Of a stretch of 64,000 bases of DNA, positions 52,045 to 59,170 are shown one piece after another. This stretch comes from an uncultured Actinomycetes bacterium (GTDB lineage: Bacteria > Actinomycetota > Acidimicrobiia > Acidimicrobiales > RAAP-2). Under the pieces are notes generated by a model. The model saw nothing but the letters and a program-made list of their open reading frames with translations. It did not search any database and was not told the origin of the DNA. The DNA lies in NCBI GenBank assembly GCA_903893745.1, contig CAITNF010000013.1, positions 62,001 to 126,000 on the forward strand, in the 5' to 3' direction. The position numbers were made by a program, and so were the translations under genes. Each line of letters begins with the position of its first letter. Within the stretch, counting starts at the first letter, position 1.

Positions 52045-52616
52045 GTCGACCTTCGCTCGTGGATGTACTGCAGGGCCTCGGCGCGATACGACGCGTCGTC
52101 ACGAAAGACTCCTCGCACCGCTGACGTCACGGTGGTCGCGCCCGCCTTCTTCACGCCCCGCATCGACATACAGAAGTGCTCGGCCTCGATGACGACGATC
52201 GAGCCGCGCGGTTGGAGCTCTCGCTCCATCGCTTCGACAATTTGGGTCGTCATACGCTCTTGCACCTGCAGACGTCGCGCGAAGCCTTCGACTAATCGAG
52301 CCATCTTCGAGAGTCCCGTAATGCGACCTTCGGGCCCGGGGAGATAGGCCACGTGAGCGAGTCCCACGAAGGGCACGAGGTGGTGCTCGCAGAGCGAAGT
52401 AAAGGGAATGTCGCGAACCATGACCATTTCGTCGTGACCGGCTTCGAACGAGACGCGCAGGTGTTCACCCGGGTCGCCTTCGAAGCCCTCGAAGAGTTCG
52501 ACGTACATGTCCGCCACACGGCGCGGGGTGTCAACGAGTCCGTCACGAGTGGCGTCCTCGCCAATGGCGTCGAGCAGTTCGCGCACCAGCGACTGGACCC
52601 GGGCGCGGTCGACCAC
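52035..52616 (-). CDS. folE: GTP cyclohydrolase I
   Basis: A 193-residue enzyme that opens the folate pathway. The zinc ligands are C and H in FTSLCEHHLVPFVG and a second Cys in EAEHFCMSMRGV; the GTP site includes TGLSKMARLVEGFARRLQVQERMT. It starts 2 bases after hpt. ftsH, often placed between hpt and folE in Actinobacteria, is not here. Confidence 0.96.
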   Translation of the reverse strand: MVDRARVQSLVRELLDAIGEDATRDGLVDTPRRVADMYVELFEGFEGDPGEHLRVSFEAGHDEMVMVRDIPFTSLCEHHLVPFVGLAHVAYLPGPEGRITGLSKMARLVEGFARRLQVQERMTTQIVEAMERELQPRGSIVVIEAEHFCMSMRGVKKAGATTVTSAVRGVFRDDASYRAEALQYIHERRSTWR

Positions 52617-52618
52617 GA

Positions 52619-53188
52619 CTAGGCCTGACCGGTAAAGGTGTAAATCGCGTCGAGGTTGCGGTAGCGCTCATTGACGTCAAGTCCGTAGCCCACGACGAAC
52701 GTGGAGGGAATTGAAAACCCTACGTACTTAAGGTCTTGCTCGACTCGCTGCTCGCCCTCTTTGAGTAACAGCGCGCAAACTTCGAGGCTGCGCGGGCTGC
52801 GAGCCCCGAGATACTGACGCAGGTAGTTAAGGGTCAGACCCGAGTCCACGACGTCTTCGACGATTAACACGTCACGTCCAGCAAGGTCCACGTCGAGGTC
52901 CTTGACGATGCGCACGACGCCGCTCGTCTTGGTCGCGGCCCCGTAGGACGACACGGCCATGAAGTCAATCTCGACGGGTAGTTCAATGGCGCGCATGAGG
53001 TCGGCCATGAAGTTAACGGCCCCCTTCAACACGCACACCAGCAGGGGTGGATTCTTGGCGTAGTCCCGGGTGATGGCTTGGCCGAGTTCGAGTACTCGAG
53101 CCTTTACATCCTTAGCGGCCACGACGACCTCACCGAGATCGTGCGCGGCCCAGTGCGCCGTGAAGTTGGCGTCATCGTGCGGTCCCAT
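52619..53188 (-). CDS. hpt: Hypoxanthine phosphoribosyltransferase
   Basis: A 189-residue purine salvage enzyme. The PRPP motif is DVLIVEDVVDSGLTL, the flexible loop VSSYGAATKTSG, and the nucleotide end VGYGLDVNERYRNLDAIY. The first 20 residues vary within the family, so the start could be slightly downstream. It follows tilS by 23 bases, the usual tilS-hpt pair. Confidence 0.94.
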   Translation of the reverse strand: MGPHDDANFTAHWAAHDLGEVVVAAKDVKARVLELGQAITRDYAKNPPLLVCVLKGAVNFMADLMRAIELPVEIDFMAVSSYGAATKTSGVVRIVKDLDVDLAGRDVLIVEDVVDSGLTLNYLRQYLGARSPRSLEVCALLLKEGEQRVEQDLKYVGFSIPSTFVVGYGLDVNERYRNLDAIYTFTGQA

Positions 53189-53211
53189 GTCTGGCCAGCG
53201 TAGTTGAGCGG

Positions 53212-54099
53212 CTACTCCAGCGTGAGCCGTTGGTCACGACGAGCCAGACGCCGTGAGCCGCTGAGCTCAGTCGCGACCACGTCACCACGCACGACGGCCA
53301 TGGCTCGCTCGATCTCGTCGGCACTGGGCGGATGGTGACCATCACCCGCGTCGTCACTACGCAAGACCGTGCGCAGCCAGCGGCGCAGCCGTGCGTCGGG
53401 CCACGCACGGAGAATTCGACAGTCCGCATCGACGAGGTCGAGAGCGTGGTCGGGGGCGCTTAACTCCTCGAGCCAACGACGGTCCTCCCCCAGTACTCGG
53501 GCCTGGCGGGCCAGAATTGGCACCACGTCACGCCCGGCAATGTCGTCTAGAAGGGCCAGCAGTTCGTGACGCACTCGATTGCGCTGAAAGCTCGGATCAT
53601 CATTGGTCTCGTCGTGACGAGGCTCAAAGTCACTGCGACGAACAAAGTCGTGCAGCGGCGCTCGGCGGATATCTCGAAGCGGCTTCGTCGGATCGCCCAC
53701 CATGGGCGACAGCCCGTCCACCCCCGCGCCGCGCATCATGTTGAGGAGCACCGTCTCGGCCACGTCGTCCATGGTGTGGCCCGTCAGGACTCCCTTGGGC
53801 AGTGCGTGACGACGCGCCGAGCGAGCCCGGGCTTCAAAGTTGCCGCCCGGTTCGACCGTGACGTCGTGACGCACGAAGGCCACGCCCAGTGCGCCACAGA
53901 CCGACTCGACGAAGTCGGCGTCCGCGCCGCTCGTGGCGCGAGCGTGGTGATCAACGTGATGCACCGTCACGACTAGTTCGGCCTCACGCGCGAGCAACAA
54001 CAGACCGAGTGAATCGGGTCCACCCGACACCGCAAGGTCCACGCGCGACCCCGACGGGGGAAAGTAACAGCTCTCCAGTAGCGGTGCGCTCGTCGTCAC
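53212..54099 (-). CDS. tilS: tRNA(Ile)-lysidine synthase
   Basis: A 295-residue PP-loop enzyme that converts the wobble C of tRNA-Ile(CAU) to lysidine. The PP motif is LAVSGGPDSLGLL, followed by HHVDHHARATSGADADFV and TGHTMDDVAETVLLNMMRG. It is the short form without the C-terminal domain found in E. coli, as in other Actinobacteria. It leads the long operon that ends with lysS and has a leaderless promoter. Confidence 0.93.
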   Translation of the reverse strand: MTTSAPLLESCYFPPSGSRVDLAVSGGPDSLGLLLLAREAELVVTVHHVDHHARATSGADADFVESVCGALGVAFVRHDVTVEPGGNFEARARSARRHALPKGVLTGHTMDDVAETVLLNMMRGAGVDGLSPMVGDPTKPLRDIRRAPLHDFVRRSDFEPRHDETNDDPSFQRNRVRHELLALLDDIAGRDVVPILARQARVLGEDRRWLEELSAPDHALDLVDADCRILRAWPDARLRRWLRTVLRSDDAGDGHHPPSADEIERAMAVVRGDVVATELSGSRRLARRDQRLTLE

Positions 54100-54111
54100 G
54101 TCCGTAGGTTA
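54100..54111 (-). promoter_or_regulatory. Leaderless promoter of the tilS-lysS operon
   Basis: TAACCT (54111-54106), then 6 bases, then GTG at 54099. It overlaps the last bases of znuB. Confidence 0.5.
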
Positions 54112-54939
54112 CGCAACGACGCATCGGGCCCGATGCTCACGTCGAGCGTTCACCAGTCGCGCCGCCAGGTAGGACACGGACGAGAGCGCCGTAATCCAGA
54201 AACTCACCGGCCCGCCGAGCCAGACGCCAAAGAAGAGGCCGAGCCACGCACTCGCGAGCGCGAGTGCGCTCGAGAGCGCCAGGGCTCGAAGAGGCCGATT
54301 CGTGATGACCTCGGCCGCGGCCGCGGGGGCCACCAACAGTGAAAAGACCAACAGCACGCCGACTACCTGAATGGCGACCACGGTCGTCACCGCGAGGAGC
54401 AACAAAAAGGCCAGCGACAGTTTTCGCGCGGAGAGTCCCCGCGACGCCGCCGACTGGGCGTCAATCGACACGAAGAGTAGCGGTCGATAGATCACCGATA
54501 CCGCGACGACGACCAGCAGCGATAACAGCGCCACTAGTCCTACGTCGCCCCACGAGACCCCAAGAATCTGTCCAAAGAGAATGGAGTACGTCGCGTTTGC
54601 GTACCCGCTGTAGAGCGAGATAAATAAGACACCAAGTCCGAGAGCCGCAGTGAGCGTCACACCCACTACCGCGTCACGGTCGTCGAGTTTGGCTCCACCG
54701 AGGCCAATCAAGAGTCCCGCACCCACACAAAAGGCCAAGAGACCCACGACCGGCGAGAGTCCGAGCCACACGGCACCCGCGGCGCCCGCAAATCCCACGT
54801 GGCCAATGGCGTGCGCGGCAAATGCCTGACGACGCAGCACAACGAAATAGCCCACCGCCCCGGCCGCCAGGGCCACGGCCGTGACCGCGTAGAAGGCGTG
54901 TTGCACGAACGAGAGCGCGACTAGCTCGTGAAGACTCAT
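54109..54939 (-). CDS. znuB: Zinc/manganese ABC transporter permease
   Basis: A 276-residue ABC-3 family permease with about eight membrane segments. Clear family parts are VVLRRQAFAAHAIGHVGFAGAA near residue 30 and RPLLFVSIDAQSAASRGLSAR. ATG start overlaps the ATPase stop by 4 bases. It is the last gene of znuA-znuC-znuB. Confidence 0.9.
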   Translation of the reverse strand: MSLHELVALSFVQHAFYAVTAVALAAGAVGYFVVLRRQAFAAHAIGHVGFAGAAGAVWLGLSPVVGLLAFCVGAGLLIGLGGAKLDDRDAVVGVTLTAALGLGVLFISLYSGYANATYSILFGQILGVSWGDVGLVALLSLLVVVAVSVIYRPLLFVSIDAQSAASRGLSARKLSLAFLLLLAVTTVVAIQVVGVLLVFSLLVAPAAAAEVITNRPLRALALSSALALASAWLGLFFGVWLGGPVSFWITALSSVSYLAARLVNARREHRARCVVA

Positions 54940-55787
54940 GCGGACGGGTCCGTGTAAAGGTCACCCAGGTGCTCGTGGGCTAGTTCGTTCGAGTGATCGT
55001 GTCCGTGCGGATGAGGGTGCGCAAACTCCTCTTCGAGTCCCACAATGACGCGTCGGCCCCTCGGAGTCACGATGATCTCAATAGGGTGTCCGTACAGGTC
55101 GCTCAAGACCTCTTCGTTCACTACGTCGTTGATCGCTCCGCTGCGCACCTGACGACGTGCAATCCACAACACCTGGTCAACCAGGGGCGCCAGGGGATTG
55201 AGATCGTGCGCCACGACGAGCACACCCGCTCCGGTTGTAGTGCGAATCAAATGAATAAGGTCAACAATCTCGGCCTGCGCCGTGAGGTCGAGACCCGCGA
55301 GGGGCTCGTCGAGCAAGAGCAGTCGCGGCTCAAAGACCGTCGCGTGCGCCAGCGCCGCGCGCTGGCGCTGGCCACCCGACAGCGTACGCAGAGGTCGATC
55401 GGCGAACGACGTGGTGCCCGTCATGGCCAAAGCCCGCGCCACGACTTCGTCTTTCGTCTTATCGCGACGCCAGCCAAAGCGCGGACCGTCGTAGCCGAGC
55501 CCCACGTAGTCACGAGCAGTAATGGTCGAGAGTTCGTCGGCGTGACGCGACTGGGCCAGCAGACCAACCGCACGATTGCCACGGTGTGGCGACGCGCCCA
55601 ACACTTCGAGCGACCCTTCGCTGAGTGGCGCCAGACCCAAGATGACGTTCAACAGCGTGGACTTGCCCGCACCGTTGGGACCGAGCACGGCCGTTACCGT
55701 GCCCGGTTCGAGCGAAAAGTTTGCGCCACTCCAGATCGTGCGCCCACCCAGGTTCACGGCTCCGTCACGCATCACCAGCAGACTCAC
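54936..55787 (-). CDS. znuC: Zinc/manganese ABC transporter ATP-binding protein with His-rich tail
   Basis: A 283-residue ATPase from GTG 55787. Walker A is GPNGAGKSTLL, the signature LSGGQRQRAALAHA, Walker B LLLLDEPLAGLD, and the switch His in VVAHDLNPLA. The tail has HPHPHGHDHSNELAHEH, which probably binds or senses zinc. The GTG overlaps the znuA stop (GTGA) and was chosen over the frame's earlier start at 55847, which would lie inside znuA. Confidence 0.9.
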   Translation of the reverse strand: MSLLVMRDGAVNLGGRTIWSGANFSLEPGTVTAVLGPNGAGKSTLLNVILGLAPLSEGSLEVLGASPHRGNRAVGLLAQSRHADELSTITARDYVGLGYDGPRFGWRRDKTKDEVVARALAMTGTTSFADRPLRTLSGGQRQRAALAHATVFEPRLLLLDEPLAGLDLTAQAEIVDLIHLIRTTTGAGVLVVAHDLNPLAPLVDQVLWIARRQVRSGAINDVVNEEVLSDLYGHPIEIIVTPRGRRVIVGLEEEFAHPHPHGHDHSNELAHEHLGDLYTDPSA

Positions 55788-56662
55788 GAGAGGCACCCCT
55801 CTTGATGCAGATCGGCCCGCATCGTGCCGATGATTCCACCCAACCATTGGGTGTAGGTACCCGTGCGCATCGTTTCAGTGACGTTGAGGACCGGTACGTG
55901 GACCGACTTGGCCCGAGCGACCAGTTGCGCGGTCAGTGGCGTCGCCGTTTGCACGTTATTGACGAGAAAGGCCACGTGATTTCTTAATTGGTCCAGTGCG
56001 GTCGCGAGGTCGCGCACCGTCGGGTCCACGCCGTTACCGATGGCGAGGCGCAGCAACCGGGGCGTCACGACGTTCAGGCCCAGTGCACTCAGCAGATAAC
56101 CAGTGACGTCCTCGGTCGCGGCCACCGCGACGCCGGCACAGGCGTGGTGCACGACCACGAGCGTTCGCGCAATCATTGACAGCGCCAGCTCGAGCGACTT
56201 CGCACGCTTGGCAACTCCCGGGAGGTTCCCGTGCCGATTCAAGAGCGTGCTGAACGTGGCGACAAACTTCTGGGCCGCCGACACGTCGTAAAAGAAGTGG
56301 GGATTGGCGCCCAACTTCGCGTGCACCATGGTCGCGACGTTGAACACCGTTGGCGCGCTGGAACGTCCTTGGACCAACTTGGAGAGCCAGGTGTCATACC
56401 CGGCACCATTGACGATCACGATGGAGGCGCTCGCCACGTGGGCGGCGTCAGTGAAGGTGGCTTCATGTTGGTGCGGGTCGGCGTTCGGGTCTGTCACCAG
56501 TGAGACCACTGTGGCGTCGGGCCCCGCCACCTGACGCGCAAGTGCGGCCCACTGCGTCACCCCGGTCACGACGATTGGTCGACTACTCGCACCGGCCGGG
56601 CTCGATCCCAGCGCGGCCAGCATCGCCACGAGCGTCAGCGGGAGTAGCCTGTTTAGAATCAT
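55784..56662 (-). CDS. znuA: Zinc/manganese ABC transporter substrate-binding protein
   Basis: About 292 residues from ATG 56662, with signal peptide MILNRLLPLTLVAMLAALG. It is a cluster A-I (cluster 9) metal-binding protein. Likely ligands are the histidine in NADPHQHEATFTD, the one in GANPHFFYD, and the glutamate in AATEDVTGYLL, where zinc proteins usually have His and manganese proteins Glu. There is no long His loop before the second ligand. So zinc is favoured by context (His-rich ATPase tail, Zur-like regulator and operator), but manganese cannot be excluded. There is no lipobox. The start codon lies within operator box A and 7 bases after the -10. Confidence 0.87.
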   Translation of the reverse strand: MILNRLLPLTLVAMLAALGSSPAGASSRPIVVTGVTQWAALARQVAGPDATVVSLVTDPNADPHQHEATFTDAAHVASASIVIVNGAGYDTWLSKLVQGRSSAPTVFNVATMVHAKLGANPHFFYDVSAAQKFVATFSTLLNRHGNLPGVAKRAKSLELALSMIARTLVVVHHACAGVAVAATEDVTGYLLSALGLNVVTPRLLRLAIGNGVDPTVRDLATALDQLRNHVAFLVNNVQTATPLTAQLVARAKSVHVPVLNVTETMRTGTYTQWLGGIIGTMRADLHQEGCLS

Positions 56663-56666
56663 TCCA
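56654..56666. promoter_or_regulatory. Zur-type operator, box A
   Basis: TAGAATCATTCCA, with inner inverted repeat GAAT-C-ATTC. It covers the znuA start codon and the predicted transcription start. Its partner box B is the same sequence with the outer pair swapped (TGGAATCATTCTA), so A and B are also inverted repeats of each other, 24 bp centre to centre. Confidence 0.65.
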
Positions 56667-56698
56667 ACTAAACTATCTGGAATCATTCTAAAATTCAA
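56663..56698 (-). promoter_or_regulatory. Leaderless promoter of znuACB
   Basis: TTGAAT (56698-56693), 17-base spacer, TAGTTT (56675-56670), 7 bases, ATG at 56662. Operator box B occupies most of the spacer, so repressor binding would block polymerase. Confidence 0.65.
56678..56690. promoter_or_regulatory. Zur-type operator, box B
   Basis: TGGAATCATTCTA, lying between the -35 and -10 of znuA and next to the -35 area of the divergent zur gene. It can control both directions. Confidence 0.65.
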
Positions 56699-56709
56699 GT
56701 TGAGGACGG

Positions 56710-56721
56710 TACGCTGAAACT
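56710..56721 (+). promoter_or_regulatory. Leaderless promoter of zur
   Basis: TACGCT, then GAAACT, then the ATG at 56722. Confidence 0.5.
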
Positions 56722-57114
56722 ATGACCTCTACCCGAAATACCGCTCAGCGACGTGAGGTCATTGACTCACTCGCCCGAGTGCAGGGCTTCATTAGCGCCC
56801 AAGATCTCCACGGTCTCATTGGACGCGCCGGGGGCAAGATTGCCCTGGCCACGGTCTACACCCAACTGCGCAAGCTGGCCGAACACGGCGAGGCCGACGT
56901 CGTGATGACCGACCGTGGCGAAAGCCTCTATCGACGTTGCGTCGTTGACGTGCACCATCATCATCTGGCCTGTCGATCGTGTGGCGCTACGGTCGAAATT
57001 GACGCGCCCGAGATTGAACGCTGGTCGCGTGACGTAGCGCAACGTCATGGCTACCACGATCTGCGTCACGTGCTCGAACTGAACGGAATCTGCGCCGCGT
57101 GCCTGTCGAAGTAG
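56722..57114 (+). CDS. zur: Fur family transcriptional regulator, Zur type
   Basis: A 130-residue Fur-family repressor. The winged helix (AQRREVIDSLARVQGFISAQDL and ALATVYTQLRKLAEHG) contacts DNA. The regulatory metal site includes the DVHHHHLACRSCG run, and structural zinc is held by CRSC and CAAC. With zinc bound it would repress znuACB from the two boxes in the shared promoter region, and probably itself. It overlaps the next gene, pgeF, by 16 bases. Other Fur types (Fur, Mur) cannot be ruled out by sequence alone; the neighbours favour Zur. Confidence 0.87.
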   Translation: MTSTRNTAQRREVIDSLARVQGFISAQDLHGLIGRAGGKIALATVYTQLRKLAEHGEADVVMTDRGESLYRRCVVDVHHHHLACRSCGATVEIDAPEIERWSRDVAQRHGYHDLRHVLELNGICAACLSK

Positions 57115-57854
57115 CGCTAAGCGCCACCGAGCGAGGCGGCCTCACGGTCTATCCGTTGGACGGTGCTCGCGAATTGGGCGTCGATGCCTTCGTCACCTCT
57201 CGCGACGGCGGCGTGAGTGGCGGACCCTACGAGTCGTTGAATCTGGGACTGCACGTGGGCGACCTCGACGAGCACGTCATCGAGAACCGTCGTCGCGTCG
57301 CGGCCGCTATCGGCGTCACCAGTCTCGTGACCGTTCGTCAAGTACACGCTATCCACGTCGTTCTGGTTAACGGACCTCTCGAGGAACCTGTTGAAGCCGA
57401 CGGACTCGTCACGGACGAAGCCGACCTTGCGCTAGCTATTCTCGTCGCTGACTGCATCCCCGTACTGCTGATCGACCGCGCGACGTCACGGTTTGGTGTC
57501 GTGCACGCGGGCTGGCGCGGACTCGCGAGTGGCGTACTGGCGGCCGCGGTGCAACAGTTCGCACCCGAGGCAGCGCTGCACGCGTTTCTCGGTCCCGCCA
57601 TTGCGCCCGAGCATTACCAGATTGGACCGGAAGTCGCGCAACATTTTCTTGATGTTCCCGAGGCCCTTCTCGCCGACCGCGACGATCGATCACGACTCGA
57701 CCTACGTCACGTCGCGACCGAGCAACTCCTCGGTCTCGGTCTCGGCGCCAACCATATTGAAGTGAGTCGCCAGAGTACGGGTGGCCCCTTCTTTAGTGAC
57801 CGAGCGCAGCGCCCGTGTGGTCGTTTTGCCCTCGTCGCGAAGCGAGCGTCGTAG
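57099..57854 (+). CDS. pgeF: Peptidoglycan editing factor PgeF / multi-copper polyphenol oxidase (YfiH, LACC1 family)
   Basis: A 251-residue protein of the YfiH/DUF152 family. The zinc site is seen in VRQVHAIHVV, ADCIPVLLIDRA and GVVHAGWRGLASG, and the end has SRQSTGGPFFSD. E. coli YfiH removes wrongly added residues from UDP-MurNAc-dipeptide precursors; other members are purine nucleoside phosphorylases. The GTG at 57099 lies in the end of zur. The two next genes are also for peptidoglycan precursors, which supports the editing role here. Confidence 0.88.
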   Translation: MPVEVALSATERGGLTVYPLDGARELGVDAFVTSRDGGVSGGPYESLNLGLHVGDLDEHVIENRRRVAAAIGVTSLVTVRQVHAIHVVLVNGPLEEPVEADGLVTDEADLALAILVADCIPVLLIDRATSRFGVVHAGWRGLASGVLAAAVQQFAPEAALHAFLGPAIAPEHYQIGPEVAQHFLDVPEALLADRDDRSRLDLRHVATEQLLGLGLGANHIEVSRQSTGGPFFSDRAQRPCGRFALVAKRAS

Positions 57855-57887
57855 CATGAGGACGTGATGGCCGGGGCATTCGCGTGA
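57852..57887 (+). promoter_or_regulatory. Possible promoter and 7-codon leader ORF before murL
   Basis: TAGCAT (57852-57857), 6 bases, then GTG at 57864 opening a 7-codon frame (VMAGAFA) whose TGA overlaps the murL GTG (GTGA at 57884). If real, a leaderless mini-ORF couples translation into murL. No -35 is seen. Confidence 0.3.
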
Positions 57888-59170
57888 GACAACGGGCACA
57901 ACTCTTCTCCTACGTGGGGCTCGAGCAACACGACCAGACTCTCGTGGCCCACTACGAACTCGACGACTACCGATTTATCGAGTCCGTCACGTTCGAGGGG
58001 GCCGTCACACTCGACTCGTCCGCCGTGCGCGCCGTGGCGAACCTCTGGTACTTGGTCGCGGGACTTTCGTACTACAAGGCTGGGGCGGCCTACCGAATAG
58101 ATTTGGGCGCGACCTGCGTTGGTCCGAACGGGCGAGCTCTCTTCGAAGCTGCGTTGCACGACGGACTCGGCGAGTTCCGCTATCGCAACGAACTGCCACT
58201 ACACGACGTCACCATCGAAGGCGGTGCTGCGGGCGAGCAACTCGACGGCACGTTCGATACCAGTCGAGTGCTCACGCCCTTTGGTGGGGGCATCGACTCG
58301 GTCGTGACCACGCATCAACTCCAGGGTCTCGTTGACCAGGCGCTCTTTGTCGTCAGTCCCGAGAGTGGACGTTTTGGTCCGCTCGAGGCTACGGGTGCGG
58401 TCACTGGTCTCGAGGTCGTGCGCGCCACGCGGTCACTCGACCCGCAGATTCTGTCCGGTGACCCCGCACTCTTCACTGGACACGTACCGGTCACCGCCAT
58501 GGTTTCGCTCTTGGCCGCGGTTGCGGCCCTGGGCACGGGTCGCGGCGGTGTGGCAATGAGTAACGAACACTCGTCATCCGCGCCGAATCTTCGCTGGATG
58601 AATCGTGCGATTAACCACCAGTGGAGTAAATCATGGGTCGCCGAAGAACTACTTCGCGATGCACTGAATGAAATTCTCGGGCCGCAGTTTGAGTTTGCGA
58701 GTTACCTGCGTGATCGCAGCGAACTCTGGGTGGCAAAAGTCTTTAGTGAACTCACCAGTTACCACCAGGTCTTTCGCAGTTGCAACCGAGCCTTTAGCCA
58801 AGAGCGAACGAATCGGGCGATCGACTGGTGTGGTGAGTGTGACAAGTGCCTCTTCATCAATCTCATCCTCGCGCCGTTCCTATCGCGCCCAGCTCTGAAG
58901 GCCATCTTTCACAGTGAACCCCTCGCCAATCCACGCCTCGAATCGCAGTTGCGAGCACTCGTAAACGTCGGACTGGACCACAAGCCGTTCGAATGCGTGG
59001 GCGATCCCGACGAAAGTGCGGTAGCGCTCGAGCGCGTCAGCGCCATGTCCGAATGGTCCGACGTACCCCACTTGGCCGCTACTGCTCGACTGGTGCAGTC
59101 AGACCGAAGTTTTGACCAGCTCCTCGAACCACAAGGGATCAGCCGTGTTCCGGCCCACTGGCTTCGCTGA
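57884..59170 (+). CDS. murL: UDP-MurNAc-L-Ala-L-Glu epimerase MurL
   Basis: A 428-residue protein matching MurL, the ATP-dependent epimerase that turns the L-Glu end of UDP-MurNAc-L-Ala-L-Glu into D-Glu. Seen in the sequence are a PP-loop-like motif TPFGGGIDSVVTTHQ (G134-G136, D138, S139), SNEHSSSAPN, and the cysteine cluster DWCGECDKCLF (C316, C319, C322). The first 110 residues form a separate beta-rich part. The assignment rests on these motifs and on the next gene being MurD-like, the same pair described for Xanthomonas. The start GTG lacks a Shine-Dalgarno sequence; see the leader ORF. Confidence 0.82.
   Translation: MRQRAQLFSYVGLEQHDQTLVAHYELDDYRFIESVTFEGAVTLDSSAVRAVANLWYLVAGLSYYKAGAAYRIDLGATCVGPNGRALFEAALHDGLGEFRYRNELPLHDVTIEGGAAGEQLDGTFDTSRVLTPFGGGIDSVVTTHQLQGLVDQALFVVSPESGRFGPLEATGAVTGLEVVRATRSLDPQILSGDPALFTGHVPVTAMVSLLAAVAALGTGRGGVAMSNEHSSSAPNLRWMNRAINHQWSKSWVAEELLRDALNEILGPQFEFASYLRDRSELWVAKVFSELTSYHQVFRSCNRAFSQERTNRAIDWCGECDKCLFINLILAPFLSRPALKAIFHSEPLANPRLESQLRALVNVGLDHKPFECVGDPDESAVALERVSAMSEWSDVPHLAATARLVQSDRSFDQLLEPQGISRVPAHWLR

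Noticed and set aside
54993..55805. A 270-codon open frame on the plus strand
   Set aside because: It is the exact antisense of znuC, whose Walker motifs and operon overlaps are beyond doubt. The composition (many Arg, His, Gln) is typical of a shadow frame.
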